Shown: positions 1 through 8,701 of the stretch, piece after piece
Numbering within the stretch: the first letter of the stretch is position 1
Layout: every line of letters starts with the position of its first letter
Source of the DNA: Thermoanaerobaculia bacterium
Lineage (GTDB): Bacteria > Acidobacteriota > Thermoanaerobaculia > Multivoradales > JAIOJS01
Length of the DNA stretch: 64,000 nucleotides
NCBI GenBank assembly: GCA_030429235.1
Contig: JAUIDB010000010.1
Span: forward strand, 93,395 to 157,394
Reading direction: 5' to 3'
Position numbers and translations under genes: made by a program
The notes under the pieces: generated by a model
Told to the model about the DNA's origin: nothing
What the model saw: the letters and a program-made list of their open reading frames with translations, nothing else
Databases searched by the model: none

Positions 1-761
1 AGGACCCCGGGGTCGAGCTCGACGCCCCGCTTGGACTCGGAAACCAGCTGGAGTCGATGGGGGGGAGTGCCCTCGGGGGCTTCCTCCGTGACCAGAGAGA
101 GGGATCTGTGGTGCCGTCCGAGGACGATCGGGGCGTCGATCAGCTCCTCCAACGAAACGGTCTGGTAGCGAGTGGTGGTGATTTCTTCGCCCGTCTCTCC
201 CTGCGAGTCCGGCCGGGGCTGCAGGGCCGTGGCGGGAACCATCGTCGCGGGGTGGAGGAGAGTGAGGTCGGCCGAGGTGGCCGGTGCCTTCTGGTCCTCG
301 CGATAGAACAGGATGGTGTTGAGGTTGATCACCCCGATGCCGTCGGCTCCGAAGGAGTCGACCCCGCGCGAGTTGGTCGTCGGTTGGTTCGTGATGTACC
401 GGGTCTCGACGCGAAGCCGGTCGACGCCGGCGGGAACCTCGACCTCGATGCGGTACACCTCGCCCGGGGTTCGGTTCCAGACCAACCGGGGGCCGTGGTG
501 GGCGAAGACCTCCAGTCCGGCGAGGTTGCCGACCGGGCCGTTGGGTCCGTGAACTCCCGGAATCCACTTCGGGTACCACAATCCCAGGGTCCCCCCGGCG
601 CGGGTCAGCTCTCGCGGAACGTCGAACTCGACCGTACCGTGGAGCAGCTTCCGGTGCAGTTCGGTAGCGTCGACCGTGATCTCGAGGTCGGCTCCCAGGA
701 GGGGAACGGACAGGCCGAAGAGAAGACTGGTGAGAACGAGCCGGGAGCGGAAACTGCGCAT
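1..761 (-). CDS. M61-family (glycyl aminopeptidase-like) peptidase, N-terminal part
   Basis: The reading frame is open from an ATG at 761 to the left edge of the window, so only about 253 N-terminal residues are seen. Residues 1-24 form a signal peptide (Arg-rich start, LTSLLFGLSVPLLGA). Residues 25-170 resemble the N-terminal beta domain of M61 peptidases, notably YPKWIPGVHGPNG near residue 63. The catalytic HExxH region would lie beyond the left edge, so activity cannot be judged. A good ribosome site (AGGAG, 8 nt upstream) supports the start. The family consists of exported metallo-aminopeptidases. It is transcribed away from the window, and the kynurenine genes lie upstream on the same strand. 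Confidence 0.7.
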   Translation of the reverse strand, partial: MRSFRSRLVLTSLLFGLSVPLLGADLEITVDATELHRKLLHGTVEFDVPRELTRAGGTLGLWYPKWIPGVHGPNGPVGNLAGLEVFAHHGPRLVWNRTPGEVYRIEVEVPAGVDRLRVETRYITNQPTTNSRGVDSFGADGIGVINLNTILFYREDQKAPATSADLTLLHPATMVPATALQPRPDSQGETGEEITTTRYQTVSLEELIDAPIVLGRHHRSLSLVTEEAPEGTPPHRLQLVSESKRGVELDPGV

Positions 762-842
762 TGCGGGAACTCCTATCGATGGAAGCGAGGGCCGGATCGT
801 ACCAAATCCGTTCAGCCATCGCCGTGATGGAACCGCGAGCGG

Positions 843-2036
843 TCAGCCGAGGTCTTCGACGACCTGTCCGAGGGTCTCCATGGCCGCGTCGAGCTGACCA
901 TCGTGGAGGTACGGGGCGGGGCCGAAGCGCAGGGTCTGGTTGCGAGAGTCGGTGAGGACACCACGACGAGCCAGCTCGGCCTGGTACTCCTCGGCACGGG
1001 GGGACTGAAGCGCGAGGAACCCGCCGAGCCGATCGAGCTCGATCTCGGGTCGGCGGATCGTGTCGGGAGGCAGGTCGAGGGCATCGAATCGACTTCGCAG
1101 GCGAGCCACCTGGTGCTGACTCACCGTTCTCAGCCGGGCGGGCTCGAGATGCATCTCGGCGAAGAAGGCGAAGACCTCGGCGGCTCGGTAGTGGCTGGTG
1201 GGATCGTAGGTGGCGCCGGCGAAGCGCTGGGTCAGGGGGCCGTAGCCGACGCGTCGGAGGTCGGTGTGGCTGCGCTCCTCGAACTCGGCGAACCAACCGG
1301 TGACGACTGGGCGGAGTCGACAGTCTTCGGGCGACCGCAGGAAGGCGTTTCCCTCTCCGAGCTGACAGTACTTGTAGCCACCGCCGGTGACGTAGGCCGA
1401 CTCCAGCCCCTGGTGGCGCAGCGAGAAGGGGACCACGTTCAGTTGGTGGTAGACGTCGAGCAGCAGCGGGACTCCGTGGTGCTGGCAGGCTGTGGCCAGT
1501 TCGCGCAGTCCACCGGCGATCTCACCGCTGTCGAAGAACACCGTCGAGACCAGGACCGCCGCCAGGCGTTCGTCGACCCGTTCGGCGAGGCGGTGGCCGA
1601 CGTCGATTCCGGGGCGGGACGGCACCGTGCTGAGCTCGATTCCCTCCTCTTCGAGGCGTCGCAGTTGGCGGCGGGCGCTGTAGAACTCGGAATCGGTGGT
1701 CAGGATGTGGGGGCGTTCTCGCAGGGGCAGCGCCGACAACCACTTCACGATCAACTCGTGGGTGGAGGTTCCCAGACAGATGGTCTCCGCCGGAGTGTCG
1801 AGCAGCCGGCCATACCCCTCGCGAACTCTGGCCGCCTGTTCGAGGGCACGGTCCCACTTCTCGTCCACCCACCGGGCGGCGTCTTCGAAGGCTCGGTGCT
1901 GGCCGACCTCGGCTCGGTCTGGCCAGGCTTGGTGGGAATGCCCGGTCAGCAACAGGCGTTCGTCGACCCGGAAGCGCGAGTAGTGGGGGGCGAGAGCATT
2001 GGGTGTCTCGTACAAGACCTCGACGCGTTCGATCAC
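843..2036 (-). CDS. kynU: Kynureninase-like PLP enzyme
   Basis: A 397-residue fold-type I PLP enzyme of the aminotransferase class V group. Kynureninase cleaves kynurenine to anthranilate and alanine in the cytosol. Visible features are the phosphate-side motif TSTHE near residue 105, the PLP-ring Asp in LLLDVYHQ (about 193) and the Schiff-base Lys in GGGYKYCQ (about 221). The start is GTG at 2036, which overlaps the kynA stop as GTGA, so the two genes are translationally coupled. The kynureninase call rests on the fold plus this pairing with tryptophan 2,3-dioxygenase. The lysine motif is not the textbook one, so a related class V lyase is possible. No formylkynurenine formamidase gene is adjacent. 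Confidence 0.82.
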   Translation of the reverse strand: MIERVEVLYETPNALAPHYSRFRVDERLLLTGHSHQAWPDRAEVGQHRAFEDAARWVDEKWDRALEQAARVREGYGRLLDTPAETICLGTSTHELIVKWLSALPLRERPHILTTDSEFYSARRQLRRLEEEGIELSTVPSRPGIDVGHRLAERVDERLAAVLVSTVFFDSGEIAGGLRELATACQHHGVPLLLDVYHQLNVVPFSLRHQGLESAYVTGGGYKYCQLGEGNAFLRSPEDCRLRPVVTGWFAEFEERSHTDLRRVGYGPLTQRFAGATYDPTSHYRAAEVFAFFAEMHLEPARLRTVSQHQVARLRSRFDALDLPPDTIRRPEIELDRLGGFLALQSPRAEEYQAELARRGVLTDSRNQTLRFGPAPYLHDGQLDAAMETLGQVVEDLG

Positions 2037-2815
2037 AGCCGCACCCGGATGGCCCAAAGGTCGGGGAACAGGGGCCGGAAAAGGGTGCTCTTGAGGTAGT
2101 CCGCTCCGCTCGAACCACCGGATCCCATCTTGGTACCGATGGTGCGCTCGACCATCTTGACGTGTCGGTAGCGCCACTCCTGGAGGCCTTCGTCGAGGTC
2201 GATCAGGCGTTCGCAGACCTGACTCACCAGGGCGTCTTCCCGGTAGACCTGTAGCAACACGTCCTGGACTCCTTCGGACGGAGCGATCGGCTGGCGCACG
2301 TCACGCTCGAGTTCGGCGGTCGGGATCGGAAAACCCTGCCCGGCGAGGTACCGCAGGAAGGCGTCCCAGAGGGTCGGCGCCGCCAGGCGTCGGGCCAGGC
2401 TGGCGTACTCCGCCGAGTTCTCGGGGTAGTGGCGGAGGGCCGATTCGCGCTTGTGACCGAGGACGAACTCGAACTCGCGGAACTGAGCCGACTCGAAGCC
2501 GCTGGCGGTGTCGAGCCGACTGCGGAAGGAGTTGAAGGACATCGGAGTCATCGTCTCGAGGACGTCGATCTGTCCGACCAGGGTCTTCAGGATCGTGAGA
2601 ACCCGTTTCAGCGTGGCCAGGGCATGATGGGTGTCACCCTCCTCGAGCGAACGCGCCAACCGGCCCGACTCGTGCAGGATCTGCTTGAACCAGAGCTCGT
2701 AGACCTGGTGGATGACGATGAACAGCATCTCGTCGTGTTCGGGCCCGTCAGAGCGCGGTTTTTGAGCCGAGAGGAGTCGATCGAGGTCGAGATAGGTGCC
2801 GTAGGTCAGAGCCAT
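2033..2815 (-). CDS. kynA: Tryptophan 2,3-dioxygenase
   Basis: A 260-residue cytosolic heme dioxygenase that opens the indole ring of L-tryptophan to give N-formylkynurenine. Family hallmarks are present: HQVYELWFKQILHE near residue 32 (distal pocket) and the C-terminal segment RHVKMVERTIG followed by GSGGSSG (about 217-240), which carries the heme-ligand His. Length fits the bacterial family. It is the first gene of a kynA-kynU pair, overlapping kynU by 4 nt. A possible -10 (TAAGAT) lies 8 nt before the ATG and no clear Shine-Dalgarno sequence is seen, so the mRNA may be leaderless. The upstream 138 bp is shared with divergent fabV. Confidence 0.94.
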   Translation of the reverse strand: MALTYGTYLDLDRLLSAQKPRSDGPEHDEMLFIVIHQVYELWFKQILHESGRLARSLEEGDTHHALATLKRVLTILKTLVGQIDVLETMTPMSFNSFRSRLDTASGFESAQFREFEFVLGHKRESALRHYPENSAEYASLARRLAAPTLWDAFLRYLAGQGFPIPTAELERDVRQPIAPSEGVQDVLLQVYREDALVSQVCERLIDLDEGLQEWRYRHVKMVERTIGTKMGSGGSSGADYLKSTLFRPLFPDLWAIRVRL

Positions 2816-2864
2816 GGCCGGGGATCTTATCGCGGCGCGCAGGGTAGGGGGCGGGCGCCAGCGG

Positions 2865-2873
2865 TGATATAAA
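2865..2873 (+). promoter_or_regulatory. Extended -10 promoter element for fabV
   Basis: TGATATAAA reads as an extended -10 (TG, one base, TATAAA). It would start a transcript near 2880 with a leader of about 70 nt before fabV. No convincing -35 is visible, as expected for an extended -10 promoter. It stands out as AT-rich in the kynA/fabV divergent spacer. Confidence 0.4.
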
Positions 2874-2953
2874 CCACGCTTTCAGGGATGCGGCCACGGC
2901 TGCGGTCGGAGAGGCCTCCGATCGACTCCCGTCGTCAGATCGAAGGAGTAGTC

Positions 2954-4150
2954 ATGATCATCGAACCCAAGATCCGAGGCTTCATCTGTACCACGGCCCA
3001 CCCGGTAGGCTGTGCGGCCGAGGTCGACCGCGAGATCGCGATCGCCCGCGACCGTGGGCGCGTCGACGACGGTCCGCGCACGGTGCTGGTGATCGGTTCG
3101 TCGATGGGGTACGGCCTGGCCACCCGCATCGAGGCCGCGTTCGGCGCTGGCGCCGCGACCCTGGGAGTGCAGTACGAGCGGCCGGCAGCGGGTAAGCGAA
3201 CGGCGACCGCCGGGTGGTACAACAGCGCGGCCTTCGAACGGCGAGCGCGCGAGGCTGGACTCTGGGCTCACACCATCAACGGCGATGCCTTCTCCCAGGA
3301 GGTCAAACAGGAGGCGATTGATCGCTTGCGAGAGGTGGGGCCGGTCGACCTGGTGGTCTACTCGCTAGCGGCTCCCCGGCGCACGATGCCCGACGGCAGG
3401 GTGGTGAAGTCGGTCCTGAAGCCGATCGGCGAGACCTACCGCAACAAGACGGTCCTGGTGGAGACCGGCCAGATCGAAACCGTCGAGATCGAGCCGATTT
3501 CGGAACCCTCCGAGATCGACGACACGGTGACGGTCATGGGAGGAGAGGACTGGAGCTGGTGGATCGAGGCTCTCGACGAGGCCGGACTCCTGGCCACGGG
3601 CTGCACGACGGTGGCCTACTCCTACATCGGTCCCGAACTGACGTTCCCCATCTACCGCCACGGCACCATCGGCCACGCCAAGGCACACCTCGAGGCGACG
3701 GCCCACGCCCTCGACCAGCGGCTGGCAACGCGCCACCAGGGCCGAGCCTTCGTATCGGTCAACAAGGCCGTGGTCACGCAGTCGAGTTCGGCGATCCCGG
3801 TGGTGCCGCTCTACATCTCGATCCTCTTCCGCGTGATGCAGGAGATGGGGCTGCACGAAGGGTGTATCGAACAGGCGGTCCGTCTCTTCACCGATCGGTT
3901 GTACACCGGGCAGCCGGTGCCGGTGGACGAGGAGCAACGGATCCGACTCGACGACTGGGAGATGCGGCCCGATGTCCAGCAGGCCGTGAACGCTCTCTGG
4001 GAACGGGTCGACGAGGCGTCGCTCGAAGAGGTCGCGGACCTCGACACCTACCGGGCCGACTTTCTGCGACTCTTCGGTTTCGGGATCGAAGGGGTCGATT
4101 ACCAGGCCGACGTCGATCCCAACTTCGGCGGTGTCGAGGAGCCCGCATGA
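2954..4150 (+). CDS. fabV: FabV/Ter-type trans-2-enoyl-ACP (CoA) reductase
   Basis: 398 residues, typical of FabV, a single-domain NADH-dependent SDR-like reductase that performs the last reduction of fatty-acid elongation and resists triclosan. The N-terminus IEPKIRGFICTTAHPVGC and the nucleotide site VLVIGSSMGYGLATR (about residue 50) are family signatures. The catalytic Tyr-x8-Lys pair is present in YRHGTIGHAK near residue 235. The ATG at 2954 has AAGGAG 7 nt upstream; an upstream in-frame extension lacks family similarity. The stop overlaps the next gene as ATGA, coupling it to a secreted peptidase, an odd partner. A catabolic or anabolic enoyl-CoA role (Ter) cannot be separated from FabV by eye. 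Confidence 0.95.
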   Translation: MIIEPKIRGFICTTAHPVGCAAEVDREIAIARDRGRVDDGPRTVLVIGSSMGYGLATRIEAAFGAGAATLGVQYERPAAGKRTATAGWYNSAAFERRAREAGLWAHTINGDAFSQEVKQEAIDRLREVGPVDLVVYSLAAPRRTMPDGRVVKSVLKPIGETYRNKTVLVETGQIETVEIEPISEPSEIDDTVTVMGGEDWSWWIEALDEAGLLATGCTTVAYSYIGPELTFPIYRHGTIGHAKAHLEATAHALDQRLATRHQGRAFVSVNKAVVTQSSSAIPVVPLYISILFRVMQEMGLHEGCIEQAVRLFTDRLYTGQPVPVDEEQRIRLDDWEMRPDVQQAVNALWERVDEASLEEVADLDTYRADFLRLFGFGIEGVDYQADVDPNFGGVEEPA

Positions 4151-5538
4151 GCCGACTGAGGGTTGTGCTGCTCGCCGTACTGATCTGCCCAGGGGGGCTC
4201 GCGGCGACCGAGCCCCTCGAGCAGCTTCGCACCGCCGCCCTCCAGGACGACCGAGCCTGGGAGCTGGTGGCGAGTCTCACGTCCGAGATCGGTCCCCGGC
4301 CGGCGGGCTCGCTCAACGACCGCCGGGCCGTGGCCTGGGCCGTGGATCGGATGGAGCGGCTCGGTTTCGAGAACGTACGGGCCGAGCCGGTCGTGGTGCC
4401 CCACTGGGAAGCGGGGACCACGTCGGTGGAGATCGTCACACCGGGTCCGCAGGAACTGCACGCCACGGCGCTCGGTGGCAGTGTCGGTACCACCGACGCG
4501 GGGATCGAGGCCGAGGTGATCGAAGTTGCCGATCAGGCCGCCCTGGAGGCCGCCGATCCGGCCACGATCGAGGGCAAGATCGTCTTCGTCAACCACCGAA
4601 TGGAGCGTAGGAAGGACGGATCGGACTACGGCAACGTCGTGAAGGCCCGCGGCTCGGCCGCCTGGGTCGTGGCCGAGAAGGGTGGGCTGGCGGTGGTCAT
4701 CCGCTCGGTCGGGACGGGGCCGCACCGGTTTCCCCACACGGGGGGTATGCGACGCCGCGAGGGGCAGTACCCGCCGATTCCGGCGGCGGCGCTCGCCGTT
4801 CCGGATGCCGACATCCTGGAGTATCAGCTGCGCGGGGGCTCCGCGGTCCGGTTGCGGCTTCGGATGACCAGCCGGCGCCTTCCCGATGCCGTTTCCGCCA
4901 ACGTGATCGGTGAGATCGTCGGCCGCGAGCGACCGGACGAAGTCGTCCTATTGGCAGCGCATCTCGACTCCTGGGGATTGGGTACGGGGGCGGTCGACGA
5001 CGGTGCCGGCTGTGCCATCGTGATGGCCGCGGCGAAGTTGGTGGCCGAGTTGCCGGAGCGACCCAAGCGCACGTTGAGGGTCCTCTTGACGGCCAACGAG
5101 GAGTTCGGCCTCACGGGAGCCCGCGCCTACGCGGAAGCCTACGCTGACTCCATGGAGAAGCATTACCTGGCACTCGAGTCGGACTTCGGCGCCGGGCGGG
5201 TCTGGCGTTTCGACCGGCGCTTCGGCGCGACCGGCGAAGCGCTGGCCCACCGCATGCTGAGCGCGTTGTCGGAACTGGGAGTCGCGGACGGTCCGAACGA
5301 CGCCACCGGGGGTCCGGATCTCAGCCCGCTCCGGACCTTCCTGGTACCCGTGGTGGAACTTCAGCAGGACGGAACGTACTACTTCGACTACCACCACACG
5401 GCCGACGATACGCTAGACAAGGTCGATCCCGAGGCGCTGCGCCAGAACGTAGCGGCCTTCGCCCTGGTGGCGTTCCTGGCGGCCGAGGCCGACGAGACCC
5501 TACGACCGATCCCAGCCTACCCACCGCGCAAGCGCTAG
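4147..5538 (+). CDS. Secreted M28-family zinc aminopeptidase
   Basis: 463 residues beginning with a signal peptide (MSRLRVVLLAVLICPGGLAA). Residues 60-250 form the N-terminal region with a PA-like insert. The peptidase domain follows, with the co-catalytic zinc ligands visible: His/Asp in AHLDSWGLGTGAVDDGAG, the catalytic Glu-Glu in TANEEFG, Asp in ALESDFGAG and the final His in DYHHTADD. All key residues are present, so an active di-zinc exopeptidase in the periplasm or outside is expected. The start overlaps the fabV stop (ATGA). The 3' end overlaps the convergent diguanylate cyclase gene by 4 bp. Confidence 0.92.
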   Translation: MSRLRVVLLAVLICPGGLAATEPLEQLRTAALQDDRAWELVASLTSEIGPRPAGSLNDRRAVAWAVDRMERLGFENVRAEPVVVPHWEAGTTSVEIVTPGPQELHATALGGSVGTTDAGIEAEVIEVADQAALEAADPATIEGKIVFVNHRMERRKDGSDYGNVVKARGSAAWVVAEKGGLAVVIRSVGTGPHRFPHTGGMRRREGQYPPIPAAALAVPDADILEYQLRGGSAVRLRLRMTSRRLPDAVSANVIGEIVGRERPDEVVLLAAHLDSWGLGTGAVDDGAGCAIVMAAAKLVAELPERPKRTLRVLLTANEEFGLTGARAYAEAYADSMEKHYLALESDFGAGRVWRFDRRFGATGEALAHRMLSALSELGVADGPNDATGGPDLSPLRTFLVPVVELQQDGTYYFDYHHTADDTLDKVDPEALRQNVAAFALVAFLAAEADETLRPIPAYPPRKR

Positions 5539-8500
5539 ACCGCAGGCCACTGGGCCGCCTGGATGCAGTTCTTGCCGGCCCGTTTGCCGGCGTAGAGGGC
5601 TTCATCGGCGAGCGCGGTGGCGGTTTCGAGATCCTGATCGGGAGCGACTTCGGTGACTCCGAACGTCATGCTCACCGGGGTTGGCAGTCCGAAGTCGTAG
5701 GTTTCGATCGCACTGCGGATCGCTTCCGCGGCTTGACGGGCGCCCTCGAGCGGGCAGTCGTAGAAGAGCAAGATGAACTCCTCGCCGCCCCAGCGCGCCA
5801 CCAGGTCCGACTCTCGCGCCGTTTGCGTCATCAGGTCGGCCGTGGTGACCAGGACGGAGTCGCCGGTGTCGTGTCCGTGGACGTCGTTGATCCGTTTGAA
5901 GTCATCGAGGTCGGCCAGCGCCAGACAGAGGGGGCGCTGCGTCCGTCGTTGTGAGGTCAACGCCTCCTGCGCTCGCTCGATGAAGTGGCGCCGATTCGGG
6001 ATTCCGGTGAGGTAGTCGAATCGCACCATCTCCTCGAGTCGCTGGTTGGCGAGTTGGAGTTCCTGGGTCCGCTCGGCGACCCGTTGCTCCAGTTCGGTGG
6101 CTCGCCGTTGCGCCTGTCGGTAGCGACGAAGGGGCCAGAGAACCGCCAGGCTCACCAGGCAGAGGGCGGCCACCGTTCGGGCCCACCAGGTACCCCACCA
6201 GGGTGGAGTCACGTGGACGGCGAGGGTCGCGACCGCCGAGTCCCAACGTGCCCCCGGGTAGCGGGCCTGCGCCTCGAATCGGTACCGCCCGGGGGGGAGC
6301 TGCGTGTAGGTGGCCTTCCGGTCCGAGGCGTCGGTGGTGTACCAGTGGTCGTCGAGTCCGACCAGTCGGTAGCGATACTCGATCTCACGAGGACGACGAA
6401 ACTCGACCGTGCCGAACTGGAGGGCCACGAGTAGGTCTCGATACGACAGGGTCAGCTCTGGGAGTTGGGCGAGAGGGAGTGGCAAGAGACCTTCTGGGTC
6501 GACCGTGACTCGTTCGTTGCCGACCAGCAACTCCTGGAGGTGGACTCGGGGTGGTTCGGTGGGAGCAGGGAAGCCTTCCAAAGGGAGGAGCGTGACCTCG
6601 AAATGGCCCAACACCGCCAGCTGATCCCCGGCTCGATCGATGAACAGGTGCTCGCTGTCCTCCAGTCCCTGCGATACGTCGAGCTGGTGGAGGACCTGAC
6701 CGGAGGTCGGATCGAAGCGGAACACCGAGGGCGGAGTGGCAACCCACAGGGTGTCGTCGGGGGCCGGGATCAAGCCGTGGACGACATCGCTCGGCAGGCC
6801 GGTGCTGGTGTCGTAGTGGTCGAGGGTGCCGTCGGCCGTATCGAGTCGATGGAGGCCTCCACCGCGAGTCCCGATCCAGAGGTGGCGCGGAGCTTGGAAC
6901 CAGAGAGAGTCGATGAAGTCGTTGTCGAGGGATCCCGGGCCCGCGTAGATGCGCTGGATCGCTTTGGTTTCCAGGTCCAGCCGGCTCAGCCCCCGGTACG
7001 AGCCGATCCAGAGGGTACCGGGTGGGCCCTCGGCGAGCTCCGAGGCCGAAGTACTGCTCAGGGTCGCCGCGTCGCCGGGGTCGTGGAGGAAGTCCTCGAA
7101 GGCCAGGATCTCGCCGTTCGCACCCCGCTCGGCACGATGCAATCCGCGGTAGGTTCCGACCCACAACTGTCCGGTCGAGTCTTCGAAGGCCGAGAGTACG
7201 GCGTCGCTGCTCAGACCCTCGAGGTAGTGCTCGAGGACGGGGGCGGAGGCGTCGAGCTGGTCCTGGGGGAGGCGGAAGAGCCCTTCGAACGTGAGGATCC
7301 AGAGGTCGCCGTTGTCGGTGAAGAGCAGTGAGTGAGCATCGATGGTGTGCTCGGGGTGGGACGCATTGGCAATCGGGATCGTCGCCCTCTCCGGGGTTTG
7401 GTAGGGGCTATGGGTGCGCTCGAGCCGGTCGAGTGTCGCGTCGGAGACCACCCAGAGCCGTCCTCGCGAATCGAGGGCGGTGGCGTGGGGGACTCCCGAG
7501 AGAACCGAGGTGGGCGTGTCCTCCTCGTACCGCAGCACCTCGATCGCTTCGAAGCGCCGGTCGAGCCGCATCGTCCCACTTTCGGAACCGACCCAGAGGT
7601 CGCCGTTCAGGTCCGCCAGGAAGGCGTTGACCTCGACGTGGTGGAGGCGATCGGTGGCGGTGAGGGCGCGATCGTGGCGCAGAAGTCGGGGGCTCGTCGC
7701 GTTGCGTTCGGACTCCGGGAGTTCGTGGAGGCCGCTCTGCGTTCCGATCCACAGGCTGCCGAGGTGGTCACCAAAGAGCGCCATGACCCGGTTGTCCTGG
7801 AGACCCCAGGGGCGAGGTTCCTGTCCCGGGGGTGGGGTGTAGGTCTCGAAGGCGGCGTGCGGTTCGGCCCGCGAAGCCTGGCGGAGCCGCGAGAGACCAC
7901 CGCCCCACATGCCGACCCATAGGTTGTCGTCGCGGTCGAGCCAGAGCGACCAGACCTCGTCGTCGGGCAGCGAGTTCGCGCGGTCGGGATCGTGCCGAAA
8001 GTGGTCGAACTGGTTCTCGGTTCCCGGCCGTAGTCGATTGACTCCCCCCATGGTGCCGACCCACAGGGTGCCGCTGGGGTCGATATGGAGGGTCCGGGTC
8101 CGGCTGTCGGAGAGCGACTCGGTTCGCTCCGGATCGTGCTCGATCCGCTCGAATCCAGCCTCGACACTGTCGAGATCCAGCCGGCTGAGTCCGTTGCGAG
8201 CCGTAGCGATCCAGAGCCGACCTTCCCAGTCCAAGGCGAGGGCCATGATGTCGTCCTCGCCCAGGCTGCGTGGGTCGTCCGGTTCGTGAGAGTAGTTGGT
8301 GAAGGCGGTGGTGGTGGGATCGCGCCGGCTGAGTCCTCCTCCCCGAGTGCCGATCCATAGCGCGCCCAGGTCGTCGACCACCAGGCTCGAGATGCGATTC
8401 GAGCGTAGGCCTTCGGTCGTGCTCCGCCGCAGCCAGCCGTGGTCCTGCCCATCGAACCAGAAGAGCCCTTCCTGGGTGCCGACCCAGAGGGTTCCGTCGG

Positions 8501-8639
8501 CCGACTGAGCCAGAGCCCGCGTACGGTGGGGCCCGATCCCTTCCTCGGTGACCGGCTCGAACCGCCGCTCACTCTGCGACCAGAGCGAACCCGCGAGGCT
8601 GACCAAACCGAGGGCCAGGAGCAGAGAGCGTCGAGGCAT
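5535..8639 (-). CDS. Propeller-sensor diguanylate cyclase (two-component-regulator propeller, Y_Y_Y, GGDEF)
   Basis: 1034 residues. Signal peptide 1-22, then about twelve repeats of the LWVGT...GL...RLD type (about 30-690), which build two seven-bladed periplasmic propellers. A Y_Y_Y domain follows (about 700-790, REIEYRYRLVGLDDHWY), then one membrane helix near 800-820, a coiled-coil linker and a C-terminal GGDEF domain. The active site RWGGEEF is intact near 951. RESD five residues before it is an RxxD inhibitory I-site, so c-di-GMP synthesis with product feedback is expected. The layout matches hybrid polysaccharide sensors such as those of Bacteroidetes, but with cyclase output and no kinase. 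Transcribed divergently from the ArsR gene. Confidence 0.93.
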   Translation of the reverse strand: MPRRSLLLALGLVSLAGSLWSQSERRFEPVTEEGIGPHRTRALAQSADGTLWVGTQEGLFWFDGQDHGWLRRSTTEGLRSNRISSLVVDDLGALWIGTRGGGLSRRDPTTTAFTNYSHEPDDPRSLGEDDIMALALDWEGRLWIATARNGLSRLDLDSVEAGFERIEHDPERTESLSDSRTRTLHIDPSGTLWVGTMGGVNRLRPGTENQFDHFRHDPDRANSLPDDEVWSLWLDRDDNLWVGMWGGGLSRLRQASRAEPHAAFETYTPPPGQEPRPWGLQDNRVMALFGDHLGSLWIGTQSGLHELPESERNATSPRLLRHDRALTATDRLHHVEVNAFLADLNGDLWVGSESGTMRLDRRFEAIEVLRYEEDTPTSVLSGVPHATALDSRGRLWVVSDATLDRLERTHSPYQTPERATIPIANASHPEHTIDAHSLLFTDNGDLWILTFEGLFRLPQDQLDASAPVLEHYLEGLSSDAVLSAFEDSTGQLWVGTYRGLHRAERGANGEILAFEDFLHDPGDAATLSSTSASELAEGPPGTLWIGSYRGLSRLDLETKAIQRIYAGPGSLDNDFIDSLWFQAPRHLWIGTRGGGLHRLDTADGTLDHYDTSTGLPSDVVHGLIPAPDDTLWVATPPSVFRFDPTSGQVLHQLDVSQGLEDSEHLFIDRAGDQLAVLGHFEVTLLPLEGFPAPTEPPRVHLQELLVGNERVTVDPEGLLPLPLAQLPELTLSYRDLLVALQFGTVEFRRPREIEYRYRLVGLDDHWYTTDASDRKATYTQLPPGRYRFEAQARYPGARWDSAVATLAVHVTPPWWGTWWARTVAALCLVSLAVLWPLRRYRQAQRRATELEQRVAERTQELQLANQRLEEMVRFDYLTGIPNRRHFIERAQEALTSQRRTQRPLCLALADLDDFKRINDVHGHDTGDSVLVTTADLMTQTARESDLVARWGGEEFILLFYDCPLEGARQAAEAIRSAIETYDFGLPTPVSMTFGVTEVAPDQDLETATALADEALYAGKRAGKNCIQAAQWPAV

Positions 8640-8645
8640 GGGAGA

Positions 8646-8651
8646 AGTATA
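8646..8651 (-). promoter_or_regulatory. -10 hexamer of the diguanylate cyclase gene, leaderless arrangement
   Basis: On the minus strand TATACT ends 6 nt before the ATG at 8639. No Shine-Dalgarno sequence lies between them. Transcription would start at or beside the start codon. No strong -35 is seen. Confidence 0.4.
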
Positions 8652-8683
8652 AGGCCGGGGGGCTTGCGCTGTTTCGATTAATG

Positions 8684-8701
8684 TGTAACCATTGCGTTAC
8701 A
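8684..8701. promoter_or_regulatory. Perfect palindrome over the ArsR start codon, likely autoregulatory operator
   Basis: TGTAAC, six bases (CATTGC), GTTACA: perfect 6-bp arms with dyad symmetry. It ends on the first base of the ArsR-gene ATG and lies about 35 bp from the divergent cyclase -10. Position and form suit a winged-helix dimer site through which the ArsR protein represses itself and possibly the neighbour. Confidence 0.5.

Noticed and set aside
57..827. A 256-codon plus-strand open frame
   Set aside because: It is antisense to the M61-type gene, which has a signal peptide, ribosome site and family motifs. The plus-strand frame shows nothing recognisable.
903..2099. A 398-codon plus-strand open frame
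   Set aside because: It mirrors kynU in the complementary frame, a common effect of high GC third positions. No family features.
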